NCBI GenBank assembly: GCA_026261815.1
Contig: JAMPIT010000575.1
Coordinates: 40,711,501-40,775,500 of the forward strand
DNA: 64,000 nt
Reading direction: 5' to 3'
Source of the DNA: Monarcha castaneiventris obscurior
Taxonomy: Eukaryota > Chordata > Aves > Passeriformes > Monarchidae
The translations under genes and the position numbers were made by a program. This document shows, piece by piece, positions 12,851 to 24,720 of this stretch (the stretch's first letter is position 1; each line of letters begins with the position of its first letter). Below the pieces are notes generated by a model. It was not told where the DNA came from and did not search any database. It was given only the letters and a program-made list of their open reading frames with translations.

Positions 12851-15800
12851 TATCTAGGCATTACTCTAATAAAGTGATAAAATAAAGACAATGTTACATT
12901 ATTTTGACGTATCCACACTGCAGTAAGAAAATACAATGGTAGAAGTTACCAATACTGTACTATTTGGGGAATGATACATCAGTGTAAATGTGTACTCACC
13001 TGCCTTAGTAGCAGTCAGAACCAATGGACATAATACAGTTTTTATTTTGCTGCAATATAATCCTATCTTTTAAAAGCAGGATATATTAAAAGAGAATGCA
13101 GGAGATTTTATTCAATATACCATCTTGTTCTTTTTGCCACTCCTTCATCTATTCACTGATAAGAAAAGTAAATACAAAAGCTGTTCTGCACTTGGAGGCT
13201 GAGGACTTTCCGACACTGTACAGACTGTCAGTCAGTTTTTCTGTACACAAGCAGTTCAACTATAACATGCAGCAAATTTAAAAATCACACAGGTTTTGCT
13301 TTCAGCTGCTAGTTCCAGAGCCTAGCAAGGCTGTTTGTCAGCAGTGCAGTGTGGTTACAGATTTATGCAGTAGGATGATGGTGATCCTTCACTGAATCCT
13401 TAATTGGGTAGTCCAGCGATATGGTGTATTGATTGCTGGTTACATGACTTCCAGCATTTTATGCGTGTACTGTAGGCTGCTGAGGTCTTAGCCAAATTAA
13501 ATTACTTTCTGCCCAGCTGCTCTTATCCTAGTCAGAAATCTGGGGCTTTGCCATTCTCTCTTTGCAACAAAAAACTATGAACTAGATCTGAATTTCTTCT
13601 GAAACATTCAACTGAATAAAATAACACATCACCGACATGCTCCAGCAGTCTGCAGTGGCAGCATTTGCTACATCATCTACTGGGAATCATAATCCAAAAC
13701 TAAACATTTATCTAAAATATATATCAATAGTGCAGCTGATCTTCTAGATATGAAACCCACACACACTACTGATTATTTTTGTTCTGTATGGCAGCCTGTA
13801 GCAAAAACAATGGGATGGATAAATGGCTGCTCTTAAGTAGTCACTAACATGTTTTTTTCCTGTGATTTTTCATTGAAGATCATTTGTGCAGAAAATTGAA
13901 TATTTTTCTGTGATTTCTTGGTGCAGATGCAAACACAGGGATGGGGTCCTTTTCTTCACGTTACTTCTAGCTAAAAAAGGATGAGTAAATCAGATATCAT
14001 GAAAAATTTGAATTCTGGGTAAAATATATTTTCTTTTTCTTTGAAGATTTAAATAATATATACCCCTTCTGTTTCAGGTTTACAGGAGATGTTTGATAAC
14101 TGTGGACAAAAATGGTAGACTGTATGCTTGGTAGAAAAGACAGGATTTGGGCATGGTCTTCTGAAGTCATGGTCTTTGTGGAAATGCCTTCCTTGTTGCA
14201 GTCCAAAATAGATCTCTGTGCTGTACTGCCTGTTTCCTACCAACCCTAGAACACTGGAGATGGTTTGACTTAAAATATTTTGTAGGGGAGTCTGCAATTA
14301 AAAAGAAAAAGAAAATGGATAGCTCTAATCTTTCCTGGGCTGACTCAAGGTAAAGGGAAAATTGATTACTTGCATTATTTTGAAATTTGATTATTCTCTA
14401 TCAATCTATATAAGATTGAAGTCTATCCTCAAAGACATTTTCATTTTAAAATCCAGTTACTGAGATCCTAAGCATATCACCCAAATTTGAGTCAGGATTG
14501 GAAATTCAAATCAAGGCCTTTTTTTTACCCTTTTAATTAGTTCAGAGGAATTTAATAACAGATTATACATATTTTCTATATGAAATACATCCTGAATTCC
14601 CAAATAATATTACAAACTAACAATACTTTGATGATGATGTTTAAATCTCTTTGTTGGTAATATTCACTTTCCTGAGGTATACTTTGACTACAAATCCAGC
14701 TGACTGCCATCACCAGTTTAATCTCACAATGCTCAGCTGGGATACAGACAGACCATTTTTTGTTCATACAATTTGTGTAAGTAAATTATCTAATCTACAG
14801 AGGCAGACATAGACCAAAGGGAAGAAAAATATGTGTCTGTCTGTCTGTTCTAATGTAGAACTGTAGCTCCAGTGACCAAAAGATGTTCAGGCCATCAGTC
14901 TTACCATTTCTCTCCTTATCTATTTCTCAGGCATTTAATTGTATTCTGGGATTAGATTGCAAGTACAGGTTCCCTTTTCCTCCTGTCTCAGGCCCTTACT
15001 CATATTTCAGCATTAACTGGGTCATTCCCTTTTAACAAAATTTTCATCCTTAAAGAGATTTAAAGTATTTTCACTTCTGTTTTGTCATGTGCCAGGTTTG
15101 TGAGATGAGCTCACTTTCCCTCACGGTGATGATGAGTGCAAAGAGGTAAACAATTCTGAAGACTATTTATTTTTTCTTGTCCATGGGAAGATTCTAAGAT
15201 TCAGTCAGTATGATTGTTGCTGCCAGATGTCCCTAGAAACTTCAGACCTATAGCCTCTCTTCTTTGATGGTATATTCCAAGTACTGAAAATGTAAGATTA
15301 AGATGATTCATCAAAAGTTTAAAAGCATTTTTAAAGGTAATTTCATAGTCCTCATCAGTATGTGCTAAAGACTCTACCAGGCAGAGAATAAAAACAAACT
15401 CTTCTTAAAAGAGCTCAGTGTACAAGTCGGAGTGAAAAATCTCAAAAAACCTGGCAACTTCCTCATTTTAATTTTATGTATTGACTCTCTGACCACAATG
15501 CCTTAGAAACCTGAAGTGAGGCTGGAGTTACCCTGCAAGCATATGTAAATATAGAGTTAACCTGCTCAAATTTGAATTGCAGACAGTTCTATCTGATCTG
15601 CTGAAACACAAGGAGAGTAATAAGTACTTTTAGGGCACAATACTCCTAACACTCCTAATGATGAGAGGATTTGTCCTAATCTGAAACAGGACAAAAAACG
15701 TCCCCCAAGATGCCAACTTCTCTCCTTTGAGTATGAAGGGAGGCCGGGGTGTTATTGCTCAGGTGTCACCTTTTCCACTGGTGTCATTTGAAGTTAACTG

Positions 15801-15867
15801 AAATGAATCCCACCCCAAAATAAAGCTGACCCTTTCACACAAAATGTGGGAGGGGACACAACGGCAT

Positions 15868-15925
15868 GGAACAGTGAGGTGATTTGCCCAAGTCAGAGAC
15901 AAAGCCTGATGGAAAACCAAGCTTT
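15868..15925 (-). mobile_element. MIR-like SINE relic
   Basis: The words GGAACAGTGAGGTGATTTGC and CCCAAGTCAGAGACAAAGCC match, with gaps, the complemented core of MIR (around a GACTTGCCCAAGGTCAC-type motif). Only about 55 bp align by eye. MIR copies exist in birds as old, highly decayed relics, so this is plausible but not certain. Confidence 0.3.
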
Positions 15926-17124
15926 GCTGATCTTCTGTTAAATCCTCTGGTAATCAGCCTATCTATTTATTTCTCCTCTCTTGAAGGTGCTTTTTAAGAT
16001 GTAGTTGGTGATGGATAGTGAACAAAATCATTGAAACAGACCATGATCGTGATTCATTTCTTATTCTTCATATTGCAAGGATTTTAACCTACAGATCTGC
16101 AGACATATTCCTCTTGTTATTTTTCATTTTCACCTTTTCGCCTTGGCTTCTAGAAGATATTTTACAGGAGTCTGTATAAAGTAGAAACATATATCATCTT
16201 AACAGTACTTGCTTATCGTTTTCTATACTACTCCATTTGCATTTTTTCCACTTTGAATAATCTTCTCCCATATTTGCTTTGGAATAAGCATCTATCCAGT
16301 ATAATCTCAACAATAAAACACTCCACTTTATGTCTTCCACTGCCTCCCAGTGAAGATGTTGCAAATATTGATAATGCCTTCGAGAAGAACCTTCACATAA
16401 TTTGTCTTCAGATAATTTTAAACTTTATTTTAAATTGTTTGCCTTCAGATATAAAATTAAGTTTATACACCTGAAGGTTTGAAATAATGATTGTATCCAA
16501 GTGCAATTGGATATATTTAATTCCCTGTACCTGTAAATTTCATATAACTGAGTGATCTTGTTATCTTAATTTCCCTTACATGTTTATAACCTCAATATTC
16601 TTTAAAAAAATCCTAATTTGATCTGTAGCCATCTCCTAATTCTACATACTAAATAACACTAAGATATTTGTCTTCAGGTGGAATGTTGAAAATGTACAGT
16701 CGGGGCAGAAGAATAAACCAGAAAAAGTATACTTTGTAATTTACTACTTCATAGTTTAAGTACCACTGAGATTTGAATCAGGTCAGTGGGACAACTTTTG
16801 TTGAAAATTGTTATTTCTATTGTAATTTATGTTGTTTTAAGTAAGGAATTGTTTTGGAAAAACAGTCTGTAAGGACATTAAATTACTTGTCCTAAACCAA
16901 CTTTTTTTTTTTTTTTGCTCATACAATACCCAGCAATGGCTTTAGCACTAATTTTTGATTTGCATCCTTACCAGATACTGTTAAAAGCTCCTTGTTCTTC
17001 CTTTTTTATAAGTTTGTCACTAGCCAAAGGTAACATAGCACCTTAAGACTTACAGTCATACTCAGTTCTTTGAGAGAGGGAGAGCATGAGGCACGATTTA
17101 GAGGAAGAGTACAAAGGTAAGGGA

Positions 17125-17210
17125 AGAAATGTAGGAATCATAACATCGTAATATTATAGAATTACAGAGCAATTTGGCTTGGGAGCAGCCTTTAAAGGAG
17201 AAAATTCCTT
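17125..17210 (-). mobile_element. Possible decayed CR1 3' terminus
   Basis: ATTATAGAATTACAGAGCAA followed by TTTGGCTTGGGAGCAGCC and TTTAAAGG resembles the complemented CR1 end (an ATAGAATCACAGAAT-type start, then TTTGGGTTGGAAGGGACC). The match stops after about 60-80 bp. It is probably an old or very short insertion. Confidence 0.35.
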
Positions 17211-17689
17211 GCCTGGTTTTGGAGCTCTTGAAGGTACAGGTCCCAGTGCGCACTTCTCAGCTGGGACAAAGAGAGATGGCCCGGGCATCAGCCACTGCAA
17301 ACAGGCAATGGAAAATGCTTTTCTTTTTCTGCAGTACTTTCCCTGCTTGTCCCAGTGTGAGGAACACTGAGGGCGGCTCAGGCACTTGAACCAATGGTAG
17401 GTCAGGAATGGGTTTATGAGAGCTTCCTGTATTCCACTTATTTCTACAGGTAGGGGCTGATTGCATAGTGAGATGGGTTTTGTTCTGTACCACTCACCCA
17501 AAGAGATGTGACCTCCTCAGGGTGACAACATGCATTGCCTCTTAGAGATGGAGCTTATGGGAAAGGAAGAAATCTGGGCAGAAGATTCTTGCATTAACTT
17601 ACTGTCACAGGTGTCACCCATAAAGTGCCATGGAGGCTGGGAGGAAACATAATGATGTTGTGGAGCCTTTCTTAGGGGAATGAAACAGC

Positions 17690-18110
17690 TGGCAATGCCC
17701 AGTTCCACTGCTTGCCAGCTGCTTGCTTTTACAGGCAGCTGTTTATATTACAGGCAGCCTGAGCTGTAATTACATGCAAATACTTACTCATTTTCCAGCC
17801 CTCCCACCACTTACTAGAGGATATTAATATAATCCATTTCACTCTTGTCTATGTTAATAATGGTCTGTAAATACAAATGGGAAAATTCAATTTTGAAAGG
17901 GCAACAGGCTTTTTCACACAACGCATCTTTATAAGATTATTGTTCGTCTCGAGTGGTCCATTTCACACTGCTGTCAGCTTCAGAGCTCATAAACCCGCCA
18001 GAGGTAGTGAATAATTATCTAAAAATGCACCGTCCAGATTTTCTTCTTGTGTTCTGACACCTCCATACAGGCACAATCACTGCAGCTGCCTGAGCATCCC
18101 AGGCAGCTGG
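17690..18110. promoter_or_regulatory. Candidate conserved non-coding element
   Basis: A dense cluster of transcription-factor-like words in non-repetitive DNA. It contains several CAGCTG E-boxes (17717, 17738 and 18083 areas), a palindromic GTAATTAC homeodomain site at 17766-17773 immediately followed by an exact octamer ATGCAAAT at 17774-17781, then AATTATC/ATTATTG words and a CpG-containing TCGTCTCGAG segment. The mixture of intact motifs, absence of repeat signatures and position in the gene desert beyond TRPC6 suggest an enhancer-like element. This is inference from composition; conservation cannot be tested here. Confidence 0.25.
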
Positions 18111-18411
18111 TCCAGGAGGGCACCTGAGATCGGAGGGGACCCCGCTGGCTGTCCTGCTGCCTGGCGACGGTCACGCTGACTTCCTCGGGTTGTCATGGTG
18201 ACACTTGCAACACAAGTGCCACCTAATGAGGAATCTGAAACCATTTGCTCTTGAGAAACAAAGTTGTAGTAATCCTACCCTCAAGAAATGGGTCATATTA
18301 TTGCTGTCATCAAGGAACTATGCTTTTTAGAGACAAACAAGCTGGCTGTGCTTCTTAGTTAGAAGTTGAATGTTTTTTTAATAAATTCAGATTCAGGAGT
18401 ATCTGTGCTCT

Positions 18412-18506
18412 GCCACAGTGCCTCAGGGATGTCCCTGCCCCAGTATGGACAGCAATAGCCACAGTCCCTCAGGGAGGTCCTTGCCTGGCATGGGTCACCT
18501 CTCATA
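18412..18506 (+). repeat. Two-copy tandem duplication, about 46-bp unit
   Basis: GCCACAGTGCCTCAGGGATG (from 18412) and GCCACAGTCCCTCAGGGAGG (from 18458) begin two adjacent units that stay similar through CCCTGCC..AGTATGG versus CCTTGCC..GGCATGG. It lies in a GC-richer stretch (18360-18830) next to the larger tandem repeat. No gene is seen in 18507-18839. Confidence 0.65.
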
Positions 18507-18839
18507 GACCCAGCATGGGTCAACACAGCCAGAGCCCCTTGCTTCCTTGGCCTGTTTTGTCCCCAGAAGCATGTCTGCAGCCCTTCATGTCTGGCCATTT
18601 CTTTCAAAGTCAGTGTGAGCTGGGGCACTGCATACATTTCTGACTGGCCCAAGTTCAGGATGTGATGGATTTTGTTTCTGTGGGGTGCAGACCTGGCTGA
18701 AGCAACTCCTGACTGACAACCTGGTGGACCTTGGCTTCTCAGCCCACATCAGAACTGCTGCTCCTGCCTGCATTTCTTCACCTTTGCACATTCCAAGTGA
18801 AAGGCTGTGTGTCCCTCCTCCTCCTAATCCTATCACTAG

Positions 18840-20035
18840 GCCTTTGTCTTGACCTCGGCTGAGCCGTCTCCATGTTCCCAGCCACGACAATCTTCAAGAA
18901 GTTCTCAGGGGACATTTGTTCTTGTAGTTCAATCCTTGGTCATCCCCTTTGCAATCTCACTTCATCTGGAGCCCTAGGATTTGTCAGTCTCCTAACTCTG
19001 ACCCTAACACTCGTCCAAATCTGACTCTAGCCCTAACATCAGTGCACAAAACTTCACAAGAAGAAGGTGGGCTGTGAAAAGTCATCTCCCATGAGAACTA
19101 ACTAATGAGGGTTGTGGCTGGAGGATTGGTGCTAAGACTCTGCTGTTGTCAAAAATTAGGTTTACATACAAGGTTCAGCAACAGAAGCTTCGAGGGAGCT
19201 GAAAAGAAAGGCAGGGTCTACAGTAAGGTCTCAGAAAAGTCTCCCTTGTGACCTCAGCCAAGAGGGCTATGACTAAGGACCAGCAAAGTCCAAGACCTAA
19301 GGTTATATTTACCATCAGGTTTAGGAGAGAGAACAAGTGCCAGGCCCCAGAGGGAGTATCAGTGCAAAGGGGATGCTGGGTGGGCAGTGAAAAAAAAAAA
19401 AAACTCCCCTTAGAACTTTGTTAAACTGACAAATTCAGGAGGTCTTGCACTAAAGCTCAGCCAATCCCAAGTCTGGTTCATGGTTACATTTAGGGTTGGA
19501 GTTAGGAGAAACCCAAAGCCTAAGGCTCACTTGCAGGGACTATGGATGGAGTGGGGCCACAAAGGGCTGCCAGAGTAGGGGGTGGACTTGAAAAAGAAGT
19601 CATCCTTTGGAAATTTGACTGAGGGTCAGTCACTGGAGCATCATAGGTTTATGTTTAGGACTTAAGGTTTACTTTAGGAGGATTTAGGTCGAGGTTATAT
19701 TTAGTACAGAGACAGCCCATAGCTCTAGCTGGTGCAGCAGGCTTGCCAGAGAAAGAGGGTGGGCTACAGACAGCCTAAACACTGGCCTCTTGTTCAACTC
19801 TTGGGCACCTTGGGTTAAAGGTACAGCTCTGGTCTCAACTGCTCACTTCTCCATAACCTATACAATACTAGTCTTGAAAAAGTTCCCAGAAATTATTCAT
19901 TTTTGGCCCCCCTCCCCTGTCTTTGGCAGCCTTACCCCCACTGAAGCCTCAGGTTCTGTCTCTCACTAACTCTAACCTTAACCACAGGTCTCATCCTTGG
20001 ATGAGCCTAGCCCAAATCTGCCCAGCCATGGCACT
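18840..20035. repeat. Degenerate tandem repeat with telomere-like words
   Basis: A recurring module of about 150-200 bp. Its start word, related to GGTGGGCTGTGAAAAGTCATC, recurs near 19066, 19213 (weaker), 19378, 19578 and 19755. Each is followed by words of the type GGTTATATTTA, GGTTACATTTAGGG, GGAGTTAGGAG and TTTAGGAGG. Two outer blocks (about 18870-19045 and 19860-20030, offset about 970 bp) also resemble each other and carry the opposite-strand words CCCTAAC and CTAACC. This indicates nested duplication. Units are strongly diverged (poly-A insertion at 19391), so the array is old. No coding frame crosses it. I do not recognise a named satellite. Confidence 0.6.
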
Positions 20036-23000
20036 GTTTAAGAAAGTTTTGGAGGATGATGGAATTCTGTGCAGCTGTATTTCCATTTTCTGAAGACTCT
20101 ATTCAGGGTATTCATGATATTTTCATGGTGTATATCTCATCATGGCAAGCACAAATGAAGTGTGTCTGAACAGGTCTGTGACCCCTGCATTCCACTGGTG
20201 TTGAGATGCAATTTTTGGTGAATTTTTGTCTAACACAGTAATAAAACACATAGCATTTCCATAGCAGTTGGCAGCTTCACAGAGCCCCATAAAGGTAAAT
20301 CAGCTGGTATCTCTTGTGTTAATTTTCCTTGTTGAGATATATTTAAATGTTTAATCTCACCAGCACTTTCATAACCTGTGTGCTTATTTTGAAGAATGTG
20401 AGCATAACTCAGCCATCCCTCTTGTATGCCAGTACTTCAAGGCACTGCTGCTGTTCTGAGCGCTGAATCTGCATGAATCTGTGAAGGCAGACAGAGCATA
20501 CCGTAGCAACTGGAAAAGAAGGGAGAAGAATTGTTGGATGAAAAGAACTTGAGAGTTTGCAGGGGAGAGAGAGAATCTATGAATGTCATGGACTCTGAAC
20601 TGAGCAGTCACATTATGCTCTTATTTCCTCTTACAGAAAGTACCAAGTCAAAATCAATTGTTTTCCATCTAAAATAGATATTCCCTGACTAGGAGGTAGC
20701 ATTTTAAATAATTCAGTTACATTTCTTTTTTTCATTCTGTTTTGTTCACTTTGCAATTTCTTCAAGTGAGCAGTGAAATATTTCTGTATGTGTGTGTGGT
20801 TCAGTCATTTGCATTTCCTTGAAAGCAAATGATCACTTATGAGGCAGTGTGCTTCTGTTCACACGTCTGGGGGTAATGCCTTGCTTCTGCCATGTGTTTC
20901 AGAAAAAGTGCCAGTGAAATGGCTTGAAGAATAGTCAGTATGTAAACAAGTCTGCTGGGTTTAAAAAGATTATAAGCCAAGACAGGAAAAAGATAGAGAA
21001 AAAAATAGGGAGGGAGAAAAGCAGCGTGGTAAATGAACTAAAAGAACTGAGTTCATTCTCTGGAAAAAGATGAAAAAAAAAGGGAAGATGGGGAAAGAAC
21101 AACGTGAAAAGACAGAGGTAGAATACAAAGGAAAGAGATTAGATAGTAAAGGAGTGGGTAGCAAAGGCAATAGTCTGGTGACAATAACTACACAGGACCA
21201 AGTAATGATTAAGAAATGAAAGAGACAGAGATAGGAATGGTGATGACATTGCCAGGAAGAAATTATTTAAGTGGGAAAAAAGATGAGAGAGAGAAGATGG
21301 GTTGATTACCATACCACCAAACAGAATTTCTCTTGATTTGGACATTTGCCTCATCATCATCTTTGATATATCTGCATTAGAACTGGTCTTAGTTTAACTT
21401 TTATGCTTGTCTCAAAACCACAGCTTTTATGAAGCCCTTATGCTAGATTTTTTTATATTTGTAGCAAATTTATAAGAGAAAGACATGGACTCTCAAGAAT
21501 CAATGATTACAGCAGTCTATTGTTTATGTAAGGGTGGTTAGTGCCCAGGATTACATACAGAATGAAGCTACATTTTATTTCTGGAAAGTCATTCATGAAA
21601 CAAGGATATTCTTCTCAGCCATTGATTTCATCTTCCATTTAGAAGGATAGGTAGAATTAAAAAAATAACACTTTCTATTTCAAAGGCCTTTCCTCAGAAT
21701 TTAGTGTAGTTCCTGTTTAGATCAAAGGCTGCCATTTTTAAGTGCCTGTGCCCAGACTATGCAGATTTAAGTCACTGAAATCTGAAAGGCATTAATAATT
21801 CTGATAATCTCATCATTTATTGAAGCTGCCAAATGTAGTCATTAATTTTAGAAACATCAATTTTATTCTTTTTGTGTTTATCACAATATTGTGTGTAATG
21901 CGAAACAAAAAAAAAATACTTCCCTGTGTAAAACTAATTTAAATTGAAGCAAATTTTTGTACACCAAGCTGTGTTTTATCAAGATTACCACATAGCAAAA
22001 TAATTTACAAATATGTATACATATATATGCATTTTATGGACAGACTACTGAGCCATCATGTCCCAAAAAAATTATTTTTTGATTGAACTTATGAATTCCT
22101 CCTTTTATAGAATTATTATTTTAATGAAACTAAATTCCTGTAGTTAGAATACTTTGTATTTTGATAATCAATATTCTCTTTACATCTTTCCATTAATCCA
22201 AGCTCAAGCAGCAACTAAACACAATACTCATTTCAAGCCCAACAGAAGATCTTAAGTTTCTTTGTGACTGTAGACATTTTGTCATGAGCTTTACCCATAA
22301 TTCTAGCTCTGCTGATCAAATTCTGTAAACCAGAGTCTTCAAAGTGTGTGTAATGTTTGTTTCAAATACTTGTACATGGTTTGACATTTTCAGGAAGCAA
22401 TGAAGTGTTTTCTATTGGCTGCTGAGGGCTTTCTGTCAGGCTTTTCACTGAAAACTAGAAAGTTATCACAAACTGCACAGTTCAGTGCTGCTGCAGCAAG
22501 AATGCTTCCAGTACATCAGCTGGTTTATTCAGAACTACCTCACACATCTCTGCACGGCCCTGTGACCTGCAGAATTAGCACTCTCCTAATTTCACGCAGT
22601 AGAGGAAAAGGAAAGGAAACAGGGAATATGTGCAACTTCCTGAGTATGTGACACTGTGGGCATTGAAAGCCTGGGAACAGTCCTAGCAGGGAGGGGGTTT
22701 GAACTATTCTCTTCTGTTTTCTGTATATACTTTATTAACAAGTACCAATGAAAATTAAAGAACAAGTGTCAGGAACTGAATTAGTTTGACTTCAATTTAA
22801 CATGAGGTCTGTGCTTTCAGGTTTGGGTAAGTACTTGAGTTATTGTTTCTGGACTTTTCCAAATTTGGCTTTTAAGATGGGAAGATGAGGAGAACCTGAC
22901 ACGTGTGATGAAATTGCAACAGCAAGTTTACTGAGAATTATAAGGCAGCTGCAAATGTTGGCTTCAGTCCTGTAGAAACAACAAAAATTGTTCCAGCAAC

Positions 23001-24289
23001 AGAGGGTTGAGGGTATTTCTTTTATTTGGGGATTGTTGGTGTGTACCTGCCCAGGTCTGTCTGCAGTCAAAGGATGTCATGAGGACACGAAAACAATTGT
23101 ACTGGGTCAAAGGACATCCAGCCCTGTATCCTGTCCCTGACAATGGTCTATGCTATCTCAGAAGTAAAGCAGAAAAAGCAGTTCTAGGGGAAGAGTCTTT
23201 AATCAGTGACTTTGATATTGGCTGTGCCTGGTACAGAAATTTGCTTTTAATATTTGCTGTCAGTTCACTCTGCCATCAACATTACTCCAACTCTTAAAGC
23301 AGCTTTTTGTGTGGACAAGTATATAATGTTTCAGTGGAAAGCAAAGTGGGTTTTTCTACTGCTATATACCCACTTGTGATCCCTGGGCATTGCAAATGAC
23401 CACCTGGTAAAAACCTGTGGATTTTTAGTTGTCATGACATGCTGTAAGTGCTCTGAGAAGCTCGATACTTTGCCCATCTTAGCTATCACCCCAGCCAGCT
23501 TCCCGGGAGATGCGAAGCTCAAAAGCCAGGATTCAGATCTTACCAAGCCCATGCATCCTTCTTGAATTGTACTCAGCTAAGGGTGACCTGACATGACTTC
23601 GGTTGGTCTGACCCTTAAAGTATTACTCTGAAAGAATGAGAACTGGAGAATCAGATGTGTAAGCTCCCATTCAGCAAAGCATTTAAGTTCTGCTGGCTTA
23701 TATGAGAAATAAGGGTGGGTTTAAGAGTGTAGCTGAACAACAGAATTTTTTATCATTGTCATATTCCACTTTAAAACTTTTCAAAGGTGACATCCATTGA
23801 CCTGAATGGAAATAAGAGTATTCTGAGCCTACACAGAATAATTTTGATCACCAGTCTGAAAAAACATGTAGAATAATCTACTGCCCTTGCAGTGACTTGT
23901 ATACCTCCACCATACCCAGTATCTCTCTACAGAGTCTTGTTTCATAATCACAGCACTGGAAGATTTTCAGAAGATTTTATTGACTTTTTTTCTTTCAAAT
24001 CACAAAAATCCTTGCTGTTACATTATCCTGGTTTAGTTTTAAGATTTTCCTTTAGATGATAATTATTTGCAGCCTTGCTAAATTGTAACCCAAAAGAGTT
24101 CTAGCACTCGAGCCACTGAGACTCCTGTGTCTGGTGCTGACGATTGGACACAGACCTATTACCAAAAGGACAATGTGTAGGCAATAGTGAAAGATCCCAG
24201 AATAAGATATGTATGTTGCTTCAAAACCTGCTTGTTATTTTAGACACAAAGATAAAGAAAATCTGTATAGCATCTAAGAAGTTTTCAAA
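20036..24289. other. Intergenic, no gene seen
   Basis: AT-rich unique-looking DNA. Two stretches, about 20210-20400 and 21770-22060, have enhancer-like composition with TAATT/ATTAA cores, but nothing decisive. A purine-rich zone (about 20960-21320, many AAAGA/GGGA words) produces long minus-strand frames rich in S, F and L, which are composition artefacts. A short ATATATGC run is at 22015-22032. Confidence 0.55.
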
Positions 24290-24720
24290 TGGGGAAATAA
24301 ATGAGTGAACAATAAATAAGGGTTCATTAAAGCTACATTAAAGTCATTCACTCTATTCATTCACGTTGTTGCTCTGCAAAAAGCCCCATTCTTTTGACTG
24401 CAGAAAAAGAAATTTGAAAGGCTGATTGATTACAGCCTTGATAAAATTAAAATTGTTGATTACATCATTTGTATTCAATTTTATTAGTATTATTAATTCA
24501 TTCTTCCTCAAATCAATAATTATAAAAATGACAAGGCAGGCAGATTAGGATCAATGTTGAATTAGTACAAGTGAACTAAGATTGCAGTTTAATTGTAACC
24601 ATGTGAAATACCAGCATTACATAACGAAGGATTTGATTGTTTCAGCTTGACATATAGTCATTATTTGTTGGATTTTCAGCACAAGAGCATCCTGTGAAGT
24701 GTTTTTAACAGAAGTCCTTG
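24290..24720. promoter_or_regulatory. Candidate conserved non-coding element with PBX/HOX-type sites
   Basis: Non-repetitive AT-rich block with a TGATTGATTACA word at 24423-24434, which fits the PBX-HOX composite site TGATTNAT. A second TGATTACATCA follows at 24457-24467, together with several TAATTC, ATTAAT and TTATTAGT homeodomain cores and a TGACATATAGTCA near-palindrome around 24649. The first site sits inside an imperfect palindrome (GGCTG..CAGCC, 24420-24437). This is the most enhancer-like text in the desert by eye; it remains an inference. Confidence 0.28.

Larger units (their letters stand above)
12851..17689. other. Intergenic with weak ancient-repeat traces
   Basis: No gene seen. 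Weak repeat traces are a MIR-like core near 15868-15925 and a possible CR1 terminus remnant near 17125-17210. A poly(T) run at 16902-16917 and short (TCTG)n near 14834-14848 are simple repeats. The overlapping open frames at 17154-17501 on both strands have no recognisable domain; frames open on both strands across a GC-richer patch are expected without selection. Confidence 0.5.

Noticed and set aside
18585..18890. 101-codon minus-strand frame
   Set aside because: Lies in the GC-rich zone beside the tandem repeat; overlapping frames and no domain.
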